DNA of 64,000 bases from Apoda limacodes (Eukaryota > Arthropoda > Insecta > Lepidoptera > Limacodidae): contig OX291552.1 of assembly GCA_946406115.1 (NCBI GenBank), positions 9,310,836-9,374,835 of the forward strand. Reading direction: 5' to 3'. Shown in pieces: positions 32,473 to 43,457 of the stretch (positions are counted from its first letter, which is position 1; each line of letters opens with the position of its first letter). Under the pieces are notes generated by a model. That model saw only the letters and a program-made list of their open reading frames with translations. It was not told the origin of the DNA and searched no databases. A program made the translations under genes and the position numbers.

Positions 32473-32852
32473 GTATTGCGTAATAAATTACATTCTGCAC
32501 TTTGTCGGTTCGTAGGGTATTTCCGTCGAAACCTTAAAAATCTTAAGTTTGACGAGATAAGAGCCACACATTTAGCTTATACTTCGTATTATTCAGTGAA
32601 TACTGATCTAAGAAATATATTTTTTCTACTACCTAAACATATACTCAGGTACTCAGTTTCGAAAATCGAACTTTTTGAGACCTCAATACGAAATTCAGTT
32701 CGAAAAACTATATGAAATTGCATTTCGTACTCGATGTGGCCAGTTATATTTTTATCTCGGCCGTAGAAGGAAAAAATGACGTCGCCAGGCGAAAATGATG
32801 CCGGCCGCTCCGTGCGGCGCCGCGTCTCCTTTCAATAACTGTAGTTTTAATT

Positions 32853-33113
32853 TTTCCGGGAGCCTATTACTATGACTCCACTGTGCGTCCGTCCGTCTGT
32901 AACCAGGCTGTATCTTATGAACCGTGATAGTTAGACAGTTAAAATATTCAGAGATGTATTGTTATTGTATATGTTACCGCTATAACAACAAACAATAAAA
33001 AACAGAATAAAATTTGAGGTGGCTCCCATACAACAAACGTGATTTTTTTTGCCGTTTTTATAAGTAATGGAACGAAACCCTTCGTACGCGAGTCCGACTC
33101 GCACTTGCCCGAT
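32853..33113 (-). repeat. Family B repeat, partial
   Basis: GAGCCTATTACTATGACTCC, CTTATGAACCGTGATAG, CTCCCATACAACAAACG, ending CCGACTCGCACTTGCCCG. Confidence 0.75.
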
Positions 33114-33140
33114 TTTTTATATACTATATTGGACTTTCAG

Positions 33141-33201
33141 GAGGCAGAAGTAAGTAATACGTACGCCTTCAGCTCACGTCGAAACTATCATTTTCCCTCG
33201 G
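33141..33201 (+). other. Candidate 61-bp exon
   Basis: Acceptor TTGGACTTTCAG and donor CTCGG|GTAAGAAA. The open frame in phase 0 reads EAEVSNTYAFSSRRNYHFPS. The phase does not join to the other candidate exons, which weakens the case. Confidence 0.22.
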
Positions 33202-33503
33202 GTAAGAAAAAGCGTCATTTTGTGCTTGGTACGAAATATACTATTAAGTTTTAGTAATTTATGATACAAAGTAAAAATAAAATAGCTCAAAGAATCTTAA
33301 AACGGGTTGTTATCCAAATCAGCTGCTAGAATAAAAACGGATTTGAAAGTGTCATATACTGCCAATGGATTTTTACACATGAGACTTAAACTTGAGTTAA
33401 ATGTATGTATGTATCATAAATGTATGATGTAACCCTCTCCTCAAATTCTTTGGTCAACCGATTTCAATTGAAGAGTAAAATTAAATGATACTTTAATGTA
33501 TCA

Positions 33504-33818
33504 GCCACCGTAGCCTATGGGCGTATGCAACTAACCGCGTGTTGCCGTCCCTTCAAGAATCATACCCCTTGAATGAGGTTCTCAAAGAGGGAGTCCCGTA
33601 CTGTACTTCTGTACCTGTACCCCATACTGTAGTCCTTAGGATTAACCTCAACTGGGACACCATTCTGCAGTCTAAGCGTTTGCGGGAAGAACTTCCTCTG
33701 AAACCTCATTGTGCGTCCCCATTTAGTTTTTAAGGTGAAGATGAATTTCCTGTCAGTGGCAAGCGGTGCGATGGTAGAGACGGTGGATCATGCTTGAACA
33801 TCATTTAAAACAATTCCT
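33504..33818 (-). mobile_element. LINE A 3' fragment
   Basis: GCCACCGTAGCCTATGGGCG to GCGGTGCGATGGTAGAGACG and CATTTAAAACAATTCC are the C-terminal coding end of LINE A in the same orientation as the main copy. It has a small internal duplication (CTGTACTTCTGTACCTGTAC) and no poly(A). Confidence 0.85.
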
Positions 33819-33969
33819 TTTATTACACAATGAAATTTCGGCAATTAGGATAGTCAAGAAAGAGAAAGATTATATATGAGGTAGATATTTTTACTGCCTT
33901 TACGACATAAACTGTATTTATGTTTAAAGTTTCGATCTGTATCTACAAATACAAACCGCCCTCAATTAT

Positions 33970-34446
33970 TCAAGTTGCACTTAATCTGTGTTTCAAGTAA
34001 TTATTGCTCCAAATACACAATGCTTTGCGGTTTAAGCTTACACTGCCAACAATTTCCGTAACTACACCGATATTCAAAGCTATCTGGGATACCATCGTCC
34101 ACCGGACCCATTTACGCGGTTCACACCATTGATACGATGAATCGATCCCATTAGCGGACAAAACATCGTACAAGAAAACTATAAGGTTAACTATGCCCAA
34201 AAGTAGTAGCAGATATGCCATACAATTTGTATGGAACGACCGGCAGGCCGCAGTTACCAGCTCCGCGATCAAGATAACTTCACGGTTGCCGTGGTGTGAC
34301 TGCTGCGATATTATCTGACATCGCAATATATACCTGTACTGGGTATTGCATGTTGCGTGTTGTGCATCGACGTCGATTGATGGACCAATAAGAACAATGA
34401 GAATTGGGAAGTTATATATATAAATTATAGTTAAAGCTGGGTGCAC
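33970..34446 (-). CDS. Unidentified 158-codon ORF with hydrophobic segments
   Basis: The longest ORF in the window outside recognised LINEs. Three segments are hydrophobic enough to be membrane helices: IIYIYNFPILIVLIG (near residues 7-21), MAYLLLLLGIVNLIVFLYDV (about 76-95) and IALNIGVVTEIVGSV. They are separated by polar stretches containing HATCNTQYRY, RSFHTNC and QWCEPRKWVRW. Base composition is richer in GC than the flanks, as real coding often is here. There is no repeat partner in the window and no conserved motif I can name. No splice or promoter evidence was found; start ATG 34446 is only the first in-frame ATG. It could be a host exon or retrogene, an element remnant, or chance. No function is proposed. 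Confidence 0.35.
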   Translation of the reverse strand: MHPALTIIYIYNFPILIVLIGPSIDVDAQHATCNTQYRYILRCQIISQQSHHGNREVILIAELVTAACRSFHTNCMAYLLLLLGIVNLIVFLYDVLSANGIDSSYQWCEPRKWVRWTMVSQIALNIGVVTEIVGSVSLNRKALCIWSNNYLKHRLSAT

Positions 34447-35539
34447 ACCAAAAAATACTGGACTATTTTTGGAAGTTTGAAATAGATAGTCTTACTTTAT
34501 TAGTCTGGATAGTGTTCCATGATATTATGTTGCTATATCTGACTTCTAGTATATATAACATCACAGTTTCTATCCTTAAAGGTTGGTAACCACTGGCTGG
34601 ATTACGTACCCTCATTATATGGGGACAACCTCTTTTACATAGCTTTATATACGCTATGATAAGTCATTATAGATCACCAACTTTGATTTATTAAGTGGTA
34701 AAAGAAAAGACTAGGGATAGAATAATTTGTGTAATGTGTCTCTTGTCTTGCCTTTTACTCTAAAACTTTCATGAAGAATACGTGACGAAAACTTAAACTC
34801 CCCCTCTCCCTGGCGGCGTGGCAAAGTGTTGTATGTTGGAGATCCCTACCTTCCCTAAAATAGTCACGGTCCCTTAGTACCCACATACAGTAGTTCCGCG
34901 TAGGTACTCGCACTAAGTGAACAGAATGAGGCGTATGACAAATATTTTGTTTGTAACAACTTCTATGCAAAATAAATTAGTGATAAGCTGAATCATACAA
35001 TAAATTCAAAATACATACAAAATGCAATGCAACTTAGAATAGGAATAGCAATGACCGCTGCGGCGCGACCTTAAACCCAAAAGTATGTTTGGTAATAGAC
35101 TCACCAATATAATACATTTTTTTTGTCTGATTATTTATCTTTTCTTTAGAAATAAATGTTATCATTTAAAAAAAACTATATTATTAATAGGTCAGTTTTA
35201 CTGCGGTGTTTTTTTTGTGTCTGCTATAGCTGAAACAAAATTTGTTTATTTTAACAAAAAATATATTACTTGGATCAAAACATTAGAGGTTTCAGATTAA
35301 AACTTTAAGAGTTTTACAATAAAAATTATCAAATATTTAATTTAACCCGACTGACCCTGCATCTATGTATGTACTTGTCAGTTCCATTGTGACTTTCTGT
35401 AGCCTAAACGGCTGGACCGATTTCGATAAAGGTCTCAAATGAAAGGTATTTATCTACCGAGTAATATACCCTATGTACATAAAATAGTCAAAGGCGAGTC
35501 AAAAAAAAGTAAAAGAAAAACTAGAACTAAAAAGCTGTT
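34447..35539. other. No gene recognised
   Basis: AT-rich. 35341-35460 (CTGACCCTGCATCTATG, GGCTGGACCGATTTCG) is typical dispersed repeat wording. Confidence 0.45.
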
Positions 35540-35842
35540 AACAAAAATAAGTAATGAAATAAATAAAAAAATCCGAATGCAAAAACATTGAGAACTAAAA
35601 TGAAATAAACAAGTTCACCCAAAATATAACCAATATTTAACTTTAATCATGCAGAAGTCATTTTAATGCAAGTTCCAATACTAGTTCAGATTGCTGAAAC
35701 TATAGTTTTTACCTTTAAATGAGTTCCGTCTGCTTATAGTTAAATTTTTGGTATCTTTTAGGTGCACTTGTCTTTTTTAGTTCTTAACGTTTTTGGAATC
35801 GGGTTTTCTTATTTATTTCATTTTTATAACTTGTTTTTGCAT
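35540..35842. repeat. Fold-back element with ~85-bp imperfect inverted arms
   Basis: Left arm 35540-35624 (GAAATAAATAAAAAAATCCG, GAGAACTAAAATGAAAT, CAAGTTCACCCAAAA) is repeated inverted at 35757-35842 (TTTTAGGTGCACTTG, TTAGTTCTTAACG, GGGTTTTCTTATTTATTTC). About 130 bp separate the arms. No ORF. MITE-like. Target duplication not determined. Confidence 0.7.
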
Positions 35843-36051
35843 TCCCTATCTGAATCGCTTTGACTGAAAACAAGATGGCACGCGGACATTTTTATTCTTA
35901 GTTAAATCGCTTTGTATGTTCATCTAATTAATAAGGCAAATTACCTAATGAAGACCACTGTCACTAATTTAACAGGTGGTGCTTTAAGAGAAACAGCTAT
36001 AGCAAGAAACAAAACAAATAAAGTAGCTGTTATTAATGTTAAAATTTAAAA

Positions 36052-36539
36052 AAAACTAGCCAAGTGCGATCGCACACTAAGGGTTCCGTACTATTATCCA
36101 TTAAACGGCAAAAAAATCACGTTTGTTGTATAGGAGCCACCTTAAATATTTTTTTATTTTGATTTAATTATTTATTTTTGAAGTGAATTTATAACTTAAG
36201 TTTCTGTGACTATTTCAAGCTTCTACCTGTTGCCGTTACCAATATCGAGCAAAAACGAGCAAAAAAATATCTAAGTCTTAGGGTTCTTAATAGGGTCCCG
36301 TTTTTTACCCTTTGGGTACGGAACCCTAAAAATCACGTTTGTTGTATGGGAGCCCCCTTATATATTTATTGTATTCTGTTTTTTAGTATTTTTTGTTATA
36401 GCGGCAACATAAATACATCATCTGTAAAAATTTAAACTGTCTAACTATCACGGTTCATGAGATACAGCCTGGTGACAGACGGACGGCGAAGTCTTAGTAA
36501 TAGGGTCCCGTTTTTACCCTGTGGGCACCGAACCCTAAA
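36052..36539 (+). repeat. Family B repeat, composite of two partial copies
   Basis: It starts CTAGCCAAGTGCGATCGC. A complete B-type end (GGTACGGAACCCTAAAAATC) appears at about 36316-36335 inside it, then ATCACGTTTGTTGTATGGG begins again and a second end lies at 36530-36539. Confidence 0.75.
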
Positions 36540-38057
36540 CATGGTGCCTGAAAGTTACAAATTTATCGCTCATCGTAAAAAAACGCCGTGAAATCGTGTT
36601 TCATATTCATAATTTAAAATTAATGACTTAATAACGTTAAGTATACATGTACATTAAAAATACACGTCTTATCGGCCCGTCGGACAAGAGTGTCAATAAT
36701 TTATAAAAAAATTAAGTGGTATTGCATAAAGTTTATGAGTTGAAAGTAAACAAGTGCTCTCATTTCCAGTGTCTCGCGCGATCTGCGCAGGCGCACAGAG
36801 GTTTAATTTTAAGTATAAATCATGGCCGGCCTTTCCCCGAAGTTGCGCGGAGGCGGCCAAGCGCCCACGACCGGTTCGACTCCCGCGCAGCCTCATTTAA
36901 ACTGTAGCACATTCCTACTTACTTCTCTATCTATAGTCAGGTTTTATTTATTTTTTCTTAATAATATAAAATTTGTTTAAATTATTAGTTATTTTTGCAA
37001 CACAATTACAACCCCTGTCGCCCCCTAATTAATTTATGCTATGCGCCTTATAGCTAACTAAATTAACAATTATATATATTATATTTATACATAAAAATCC
37101 TTTAATTAAGTTGCATTAAGCAATACGTACTTACCTATCATTTTATGCTTTAATCTGGCCGATATAGCTATTTAGCGATAAGGAGTCATTAGTAGTTTGT
37201 AACTTTACTTATGTGTATTGGTGCTTGTTTTACAACTGCAAATTAATTTAAGTGTAATATATGTAGTAGTTATCTATTCATTGAACTTGAAATAAAGTGA
37301 GTTTTTCTATTCTATTTTCGCTATTATTATTACCTATCCTATTTTCGCCACAATGTTAGGATAAAATAAAAATAAAATACTTTTTCACCATTATTCTCGT
37401 CTCAATATCTAGCTCTAAATAAAAACACATTTTCAGAAAATTATGGAAATATAGATATGTTATCTATATGTTGTATGTATAGTTATCTATTGAAATTAAG
37501 AAACTCTTTATACAATAAAATAAATAATTTATACATTTAATTATATATTTTTATTCACAGCTATTTGATTTTAGTTTTTTTTTTACTACTTCGGCTCGTC
37601 GCTTGACGTCGAATATTAAATATAATATTCCCAATACTCAGGAATGAATACCTTTCATTCGAAACCATATGAATCGAAATCGGTTTAGCCGTCTAGTAGG
37701 TCATAATGGAACGAACATACGCACAAACATGCGTGCGAAAAACATTACGCCCCTTCTGGGTCAGTCGGGTAAAAACATACTAGTCTTTCACCTGTACTAT
37801 GAATACGGCGGGGCGCGTAAGTGCAGTCGCTCTTTTATCTCTCGCCGACCGATACAAGATACACAAGGCAAGTGTCATGCTTTGTAATATATTATGTTTG
37901 TGTCAATAAACACCATTGTTTTTACGATTTTAACAACTTCATATAATATACAAAAAATATAGTTATTCACACAAATATCAGTTTGTTTGTATGCAGGGGT
38001 AATATCTATAACTTTCTTAACCAAATAGTACCTTGGCAACAAGCCTTGCTCTTTTTT
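36540..38057. other. No gene recognised; two GC-richer patches
   Basis: 36771-36895 (TCTCGCGCGATCTGCGCAGG, CCGAAGTTGCGCGGAGGCGG) follows an acceptor-like CTCTCATTTCCAG. 37790-37915 ends with CAATAAACACC. Either could be LTR debris or host sequence. Neither has a recognisable product. Confidence 0.4.
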
Positions 38058-38365
38058 TTAACAACGCCATCTATTGTCAAGTAGCTTTAGTGTTGCTTAA
38101 CAACGCCATCTATTGTGATGATGTGTCGGTAAAAATAATAATATTACTACTCACCAATAGATGTTAGGAAGAGTCATACTTTTCACTTTATCATTGCCGG
38201 AAAACACGGATTAAACGACGTTTTCTAAAAATGAAACCTAGCTAGATCGATTTATCGCCCCTGAAACCCCTAGCATACTAAATTTCATGAACATCGTTAG
38301 AGCCGTTTCCGAGATTCTGATTATATATCTGTATATACATATATACAAGAATTGCTCGTTTAAAA
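38058..38365 (+). repeat. Family C repeat, copy 2
   Basis: The fullest copy: TTAACAACGCCATCTATTGT at 38058 and again at 38097 (39-bp offset, a duplicated 5' end), AAGTAGCTTTAGTGTTGC, TACTACTCACCAATAGATG, CCTAGCTAGATCGATTTATC, GTTAGAGCCGTTTCCGAG, ACAAGAATTGCTCGTTTAAA. Confidence 0.88.
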
Positions 38366-38700
38366 GTTAAAGTATTACATAAAAAAGTCAAGTAGAATTG
38401 TACACTGAGCCTTTGTAATATACAAATGCTATACAAGCAATAAACTTTTCTAACTTTCTGACCTTGGGTGTTCGGTCGCTAGTGTCGTTGTAAGTTCACA
38501 CCATTTCAATATGGCGACTGTAGTTTTGATTTATGACCGTTTGGTCAGAAAAGTTGTTGCATTATATTTAGTTTTAATTTAAATAAGTTTGAGGTTTTAT
38601 TCCGAAATATCAATAAAGAAGAAATAAAATGTCGTGTTAGGACATGCTAGTCATATTAAGTTAAAAAATTAACCATATTGAAAGTACTCAAAAATCGCAA
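38366..38700. other. Nothing recognised
   Basis: AT-rich. No ORF of interest. Confidence 0.45.
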
Positions 38701-38932
38701 ACGCGTTGCAAATGAACTTTCTCTAGCGAACGTTTAGGTCGTGGATTGAGCTCCTTGCCAAGGTTTTCTCTAAGAACTACAATATGGAGTTCCTGAAGAA
38801 AGAAGTGATTAGATACAAAAAGGGTCGACAAAGCGACAGTGATGCCTAATGTATTGCATAGGCTGCAGTAACTGTTTACCATCAGCCAAACATTTAGCTT
38901 GTTTGTCACCATAGTAGTATATAAAAAAAAAA
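38701..38932 (+). mobile_element. LINE A 3' fragment with poly(A)
   Basis: GAGCTCCTTGCCAAGGTTTTC, GAACTACAATATGGAGTTCC, GGCTGCAGTAACTGTTTACC, TTTGTCACCATAGTAGTATA then AAAAAAAAA (each piece short). It parallels the final 230 bp of LINE A. Heavily mutated. Confidence 0.85.
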
Positions 38933-40446
38933 CTAAACAAAGTCAGTGAAGGTCGACTAGTTCCAACAATTTCCACAACTTTGTTTGTATTAAGATTTAT
39001 GAAGTTAATGCAGGGTACTTGTATTGAGTTAGATCAATTAGGTAGGTATGTGGAGCGGCTAGTGCTATCGGGCGGAGGCCAGGTGTTACCGTGAACGGTA
39101 CAGCAAAAGGTAAGTTTTGCAATACGTATATCGATAATAAATTGTATCTTATTAAAAAGTATGGTATATTAGCGCATCTATTAATTTCATAACTAAATGT
39201 TTATCGGCGACAATTTTACTTTAGGTATATTGATGTAAAGTATCATGCATTAAAACAATGGTCTAAGTTTAAAACAAACAGTATGGTTTTTTCATAAGTA
39301 TTACGCATCATTTAATTTATAAATCTAAATTAAAATAGACCTTCAGTTTTATTTTACAATAATATGGAACAAAGATTTCAGAGGACCGCTACCTCATAAA
39401 ATCCCGTGTTTACCCGAAATAGTAAAAAAAACCGGCAAAGTGCGTGTCGGGCCACGCGTGGCGTAGGGCTCCGTAGTTGCCCGTCACAAGTACATTTTAG
39501 AAGTTTGTAAATTTAAGTAGCTATGATAGTTTTATGCATACTTAGACATAGCGAACTGTAGTCCCTAGCTAGATGTGAAAAAAATAGTGAAAAAGCAAAA
39601 TTAAAAATTTTGAAATAACCCACGACGGTTAAAACGTAATAAAAAAGGAAGAAATAATTTAAAAAAGCAAATATTTTTTATAAAAACTCTTGACAGTTAA
39701 AACGTAATTGAAAAAGTATAAAAAAATTTAAAAAACCTTTGATTATGTAATGAAAGATAGTAAACGTATAAAGCTTTTGATAATAGAGTTGATCTCTTGC
39801 GTAGTCAGTCATATAAACAATGGAGTATTAGTTTTCATAGCACTTCCTTACGTGCCTATTTATTTCTCGAATACATACTTAGATATGGCAATAATAAATA
39901 ACATATTTCAACCTATTTATAACATATAAATAGGTTGAAATAATAATTTTAATAGTTAAGGTTTAGTTTAATTTAGTTAGTGTGATATATACTTTCAGTG
40001 TAATTTGTGTTCTTCTATATATTTTTTTTCCTTTTAATGTTTTAATGTAGTACTTGTTTCGTTTGGTGGTTTTTAGAAGGCTCCTACTGAAAATCAGTTC
40101 TGTGGCCCTGGCTATAGTTTTTATACGGAGTGGGAGTCTTTTTTTAAATTAGTAGCGCAATGTAGATTATTTTTTATTATATTTTTTGTTAATGTTACAA
40201 TGTCTAACACATCTATCTAACAGCTGCTATTGTTTTTAAATAAATATTTTTCTTTCTTTCTTTCGTTCATATTCAACTACCTATGAACTTACTAAACAAA
40301 CAAAGTATATATGTATATAGTAAAGGGAAATTAAAAAAGAAAAATGAACACTACAGAACTTTCAAGTATCTCTACACCTAGCCTAGACAGGAGCCGGAGA
40401 TTAGATTTTCTAATGGTCAAGTAAGTTCACCGCTCCTGTCGCCAAC
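38933..40446. other. No gene; hairpin and B-like scrap inside
   Basis: 39428-39490 (AAAACCGGCAAAGTGCG, GTCGGGCCACGCGTGG) is a diverged B-type start. The rest is AT-rich with no coding signal. Confidence 0.45.
39904..39942. repeat. Perfect hairpin, 17-bp arms, 5-nt loop
   Basis: TATTTCAACCTATTTAT (39904-39920), loop AACAT, exact reverse complement 39926-39942. Confidence 0.88.
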
Positions 40447-40470
40447 GCGGACACTTCGCGAAGTGTCCGC
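40447..40470. repeat. Perfect 24-bp GC-rich palindrome
   Basis: GCGGACACTTCG joined directly to CGAAGTGTCCGC. It lies in a GC-rich patch (40395-40560) within AT-rich DNA, with further CGACACTTCTCCGC and CCGACACTTGTGGCGG nearby. Confidence 0.92.
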
Positions 40471-41364
40471 TCCCGACACTTCTCCGCTACACAAATAACT
40501 TTTGAAATACGTCGGTTTACCGACACTTGTGGCGGTCACTGCGGTAACTAATATAGATTAAAAAACTGGTCTAGAGTGAGTAACGTCCTAGGAAGCCTTT
40601 TACAACTTTAGGGTTCCGCGAGATTAACGGATGTTGAACCAGACTTTCTTGTTGAGAATGTATGTTATCTATCCATAGCTACTACTACGTGCCACGAGTG
40701 ATGCCGATGGCCGAACTCCGCGTGGGAGCAATACTCCGGAGTGTCCTCCTGATTGTTCCCCCTCCACAGAACCCCACTCCTCCCCAAATGTGTATGTTCT
40801 CCGATTAGGATGGAATGATCCATACCAACGCACCGCTAGAATCCTTAGAACCTAATGCAGTTTCAAGGAACTTCCTCCTGCTAACACTTGGGTTATGCAA
40901 TGAACTTAATATGAAAAGCATTTTTATTTAAATTGGCCCTTTGAGAGCTCTTTTAACTTTCCGACCTGGCAGACGTTGTTATGCCCTTTCCGTTTCTAAG
41001 ATACCCTGTCGCATCGTTTTCCTGCATCATCATGACTTTTTTCTTTTTGTTCGGCTCCTAAGAATTATAGCGTGATATTAAATAGCCTATAACCTCTGTC
41101 TTACTTACTTGGAAGATCCGGAAAGAAACTATTATTATTCATATATATATATATATTATATTCATTCAGTCATTATTATTAAAAAAATGTATCTATTTAA
41201 AACACGGTCCGTAGCGATGACTAATAATCTAAGTAGGTTAGGTTGACAAGATTTGTCTATAATAAATATAATCGAAAATAATAAATTATTCTAATATAAT
41301 TTAGTCAAATTTCGAATTTGAAAGTTTTAGATATCGACAATACGACAATACTTGATAATAATCT
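40471..41364. other. GC-variable stretch, LINE A scrap inside
   Basis: 40690-40790 is GC-rich (GATGCCGATGGCCGAACTCC). It may be an element fragment but was not identified. Confidence 0.4.
40822..40906 (+). mobile_element. LINE A fragment, very decayed
   Basis: CCATACCAACGCACCGCTAG, ATCCTTAGAACC, AGGAACTTCCTCCTGCTAAC, ACTTGGGTT parallels the 41.4 kb fragment. Internal pieces are lost. Confidence 0.6.
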
Positions 41365-41608
41365 ACAACTTGTATAATGGGATGTGTTCTGTGGATTTGT
41401 TCGAAATGATGGCCACGGCTTCTTTCTACCATCGTACCGCTCGCCATCGAGCACACCTTAGAACCTTAATGGTCACACAGAGTACGCTTTCAAAGGAACT
41501 TCCTCCCACTAACGCTTAGATTGTGGTATTGTGCTACCTGCTGAGATTTTTCCGCTTACCATTAGGCGGACCGCTAGATTGTGTGTCACCTTAATGGTAT
41601 AAAAAAAT
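41365..41608 (+). mobile_element. LINE A 3' fragment with internal deletion
   Basis: TTCGAAATGATGGCCACGGC, TTTCTACCATCGTACCGC, CTTACCATTAGGCGGACC, CACCTTAATGGTATAAAAAA. The stretch for KVFCKDYSMEFFKKEV is missing. Confidence 0.88.
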
Positions 41609-41867
41609 AAATAAATCTGCTTCTTAGGTGAAATTGGAAGACAACAGTAACTATTTTATTCACTAAAACTTTCACACTTATTTCATAACAAAAGATGACT
41701 AAAATACTAATATTAAGTTATATATGTACATGTAAATAAACAAATAAAAATTAAAAAGCAACTAAATATAAAAAAACAATTATACTTTTTGATACCTAAA
41801 TTACTTAACCCTGATTGAAAGACATTCTCTATAATTTTTACAATGACACTTGTGATACGTACAAAAA

Positions 41868-42060
41868 TTACTTTGGTATCAAGTACCGCACGAGCAACAT
41901 CTCCTGAGAATATTTTGTGCGTCTTTGAAAAAAAATCAGTTTTGTTAGCGATAAAAAATAAACCGATAAAAATGATGGCAAGGGATTATCCAGGTCACAA
42001 AACGAAAAGAACACGCAAATTTAGCGATTTCGATTTTTGGACCTATTATAATAACTTCTA
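41868..42060 (+). repeat. Family D repeat, internally deleted
   Basis: It joins the 5' block (AGTACCGCACGAGCAAC) to the 3' block (AAAATGATGGCAAGGG, GGACCTATTATAATAAC), skipping the CACACA middle seen at 12.9-13.5 kb. Confidence 0.7.
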
Positions 42061-42349
42061 AATGGAGATAAAACTGTAATTTTTTTAAAAGTATTTTAGT
42101 CTAGATAAATTAATACCAATAAGTTTTTCCTAAAAATCCTTTGAACCATAATCAATACAGTAAATACTGACTTCAACACACGGTAACTAAAAAGAAATTA
42201 TGCGGAACCCAGCGCACAAGAGCAATTCAAACTTGGCGTGATTTTTAACAACTCTGAGATGAGTTGCTGTATCATTCTTAAAATGATCTATCGTGACCTA
42301 GACTTAATGAAGTAAAAAAATGTAGTCTTATTATATATATAAAAGTAGA

Positions 42350-42700
42350 ATTTTCCCGCGGCTTCGTCTGCATGGACTTTTGAAAAAACGTAGCTTTGAA
42401 CTGTTGATGGCATCAATTACAAAAAAACAGCTTTTTAAAAACAGTGAAACGCGTCAATCTCGATTTTCAACCTGAAAGGCCAAAAATCTATTTCTATGCA
42501 TTTAGCTTGAGAATTGACAGATTTTCATAAAAATTTCAACCCCCATTTTACTCCTTTAGGGGATGAATTTTACAAAATCCTTTCTTATTGGAGCTCTTCA
42601 TCAAGTAAGGAACCCACATGCCAAATTTCAAGTTTGACTGTGCGCTGATATGTCATCATGAAATGAAATCAGTCGGCCAGTTTGTCAGTTTATCAATCAC
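42350..42700 (+). repeat. 'CCCGCGGCTTCG' / 'CTCCTTTAGGGG' repeat
   Basis: TTTTCCCGCGGCTTCGTCTG, CCATTTTACTCCTTTAGGGG, GAATTTTACAAAATCC, TGCCAAATTTCAAGTTTG, a common lepidopteran repeat order. Confidence 0.6.
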
Positions 42701-43044
42701 TTATTTAGAGTGCATTAGTAACTACATAGTTACACTCAAAATTATGTAAACAAATACTAAGAAAGAAAACCATAAATTACTTTTGAACTCTTGTGGTTAT
42801 TGCTATTACATTTATTTGTTATTGAGACTTACCGTAATCACGCTAACCTAGTTTTTATACAGTTGATACAGTTTTCTACGTTTGATATCTTGGGGTTTAA
42901 CTTAAAGGTAAAGAATGAAGTAGGTAGTTGACTATAGTTGGACATATGGTGATCCAAGCACGAAGTCGCGGCGAATATTGTTAATAACTTTTTGTTATTA
43001 AATATTATGCATAACCCCCCTATTTTTGAAGTCAATAAGAAATA
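42701..43044. other. Nothing recognised
   Basis: AT-rich. A 108-codon minus ORF (42838-43164) overlaps the antisense of the LINE A fragment and is not considered real. Confidence 0.45.
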
Positions 43045-43457
43045 ACTGAGTTTGGCCCCATAAGGAGTATTGCTGCCCATCTTTAGGCGGGTGCACCCGG
43101 ACACCTGCTTGGTCCTTTTGACACGATTCAAGATGAGAAGAGTGAGAATTGTCAACGATCCCAAGCCGTATCGCCTTTGCCTCCCTGTGTGTGTTCTACC
43201 GCTTGTAGAATGGGATTTGTTCTGAAGAATTTTTCGAAATGATGCCCACGGCTACTTTCTACCATCGCACCGCTCGCCATCAGCAGGGAATTCATTCTCA
43301 CGCTTTAGAACCGAAATGGTGGCGTACAGTGTCTCTCGCGAAAGCTTGGGTTGTGGAATAAGCTCCCTGCCAAGGTTTTCTCTAAGGACTACAGTATGGG
43401 GTTCTTCAAGAAAATAGCTATTCGTTTTTTGAATAGCGGTATAAAATAAAATAAAAA
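43045..43457 (+). mobile_element. LINE A 3' fragment, longest of the dead copies
   Basis: It translates in pieces as PHKEYCC, then, after frameshifts, FEMMPTATFYHRTARHQQGIH, ending in AAAATAAAATAAAAAA. Upstream of it the sequence for the RT core is absent. The terminal ACCATCAGGCGG block has been lost. Confidence 0.88.

Noticed and set aside
33141..33149. 9-bp micro-exon (GAGGCAGAA|GTAAGT)
   Set aside because: A donor-like GTAAGTA lies 9 bp after the acceptor, but an exon this short cannot be supported from sequence alone.
42838..43164. 108-codon minus ORF
   Set aside because: It partly overlaps the antisense of a LINE A fragment, has no domain and is rich in residues expected from AT-rich DNA.
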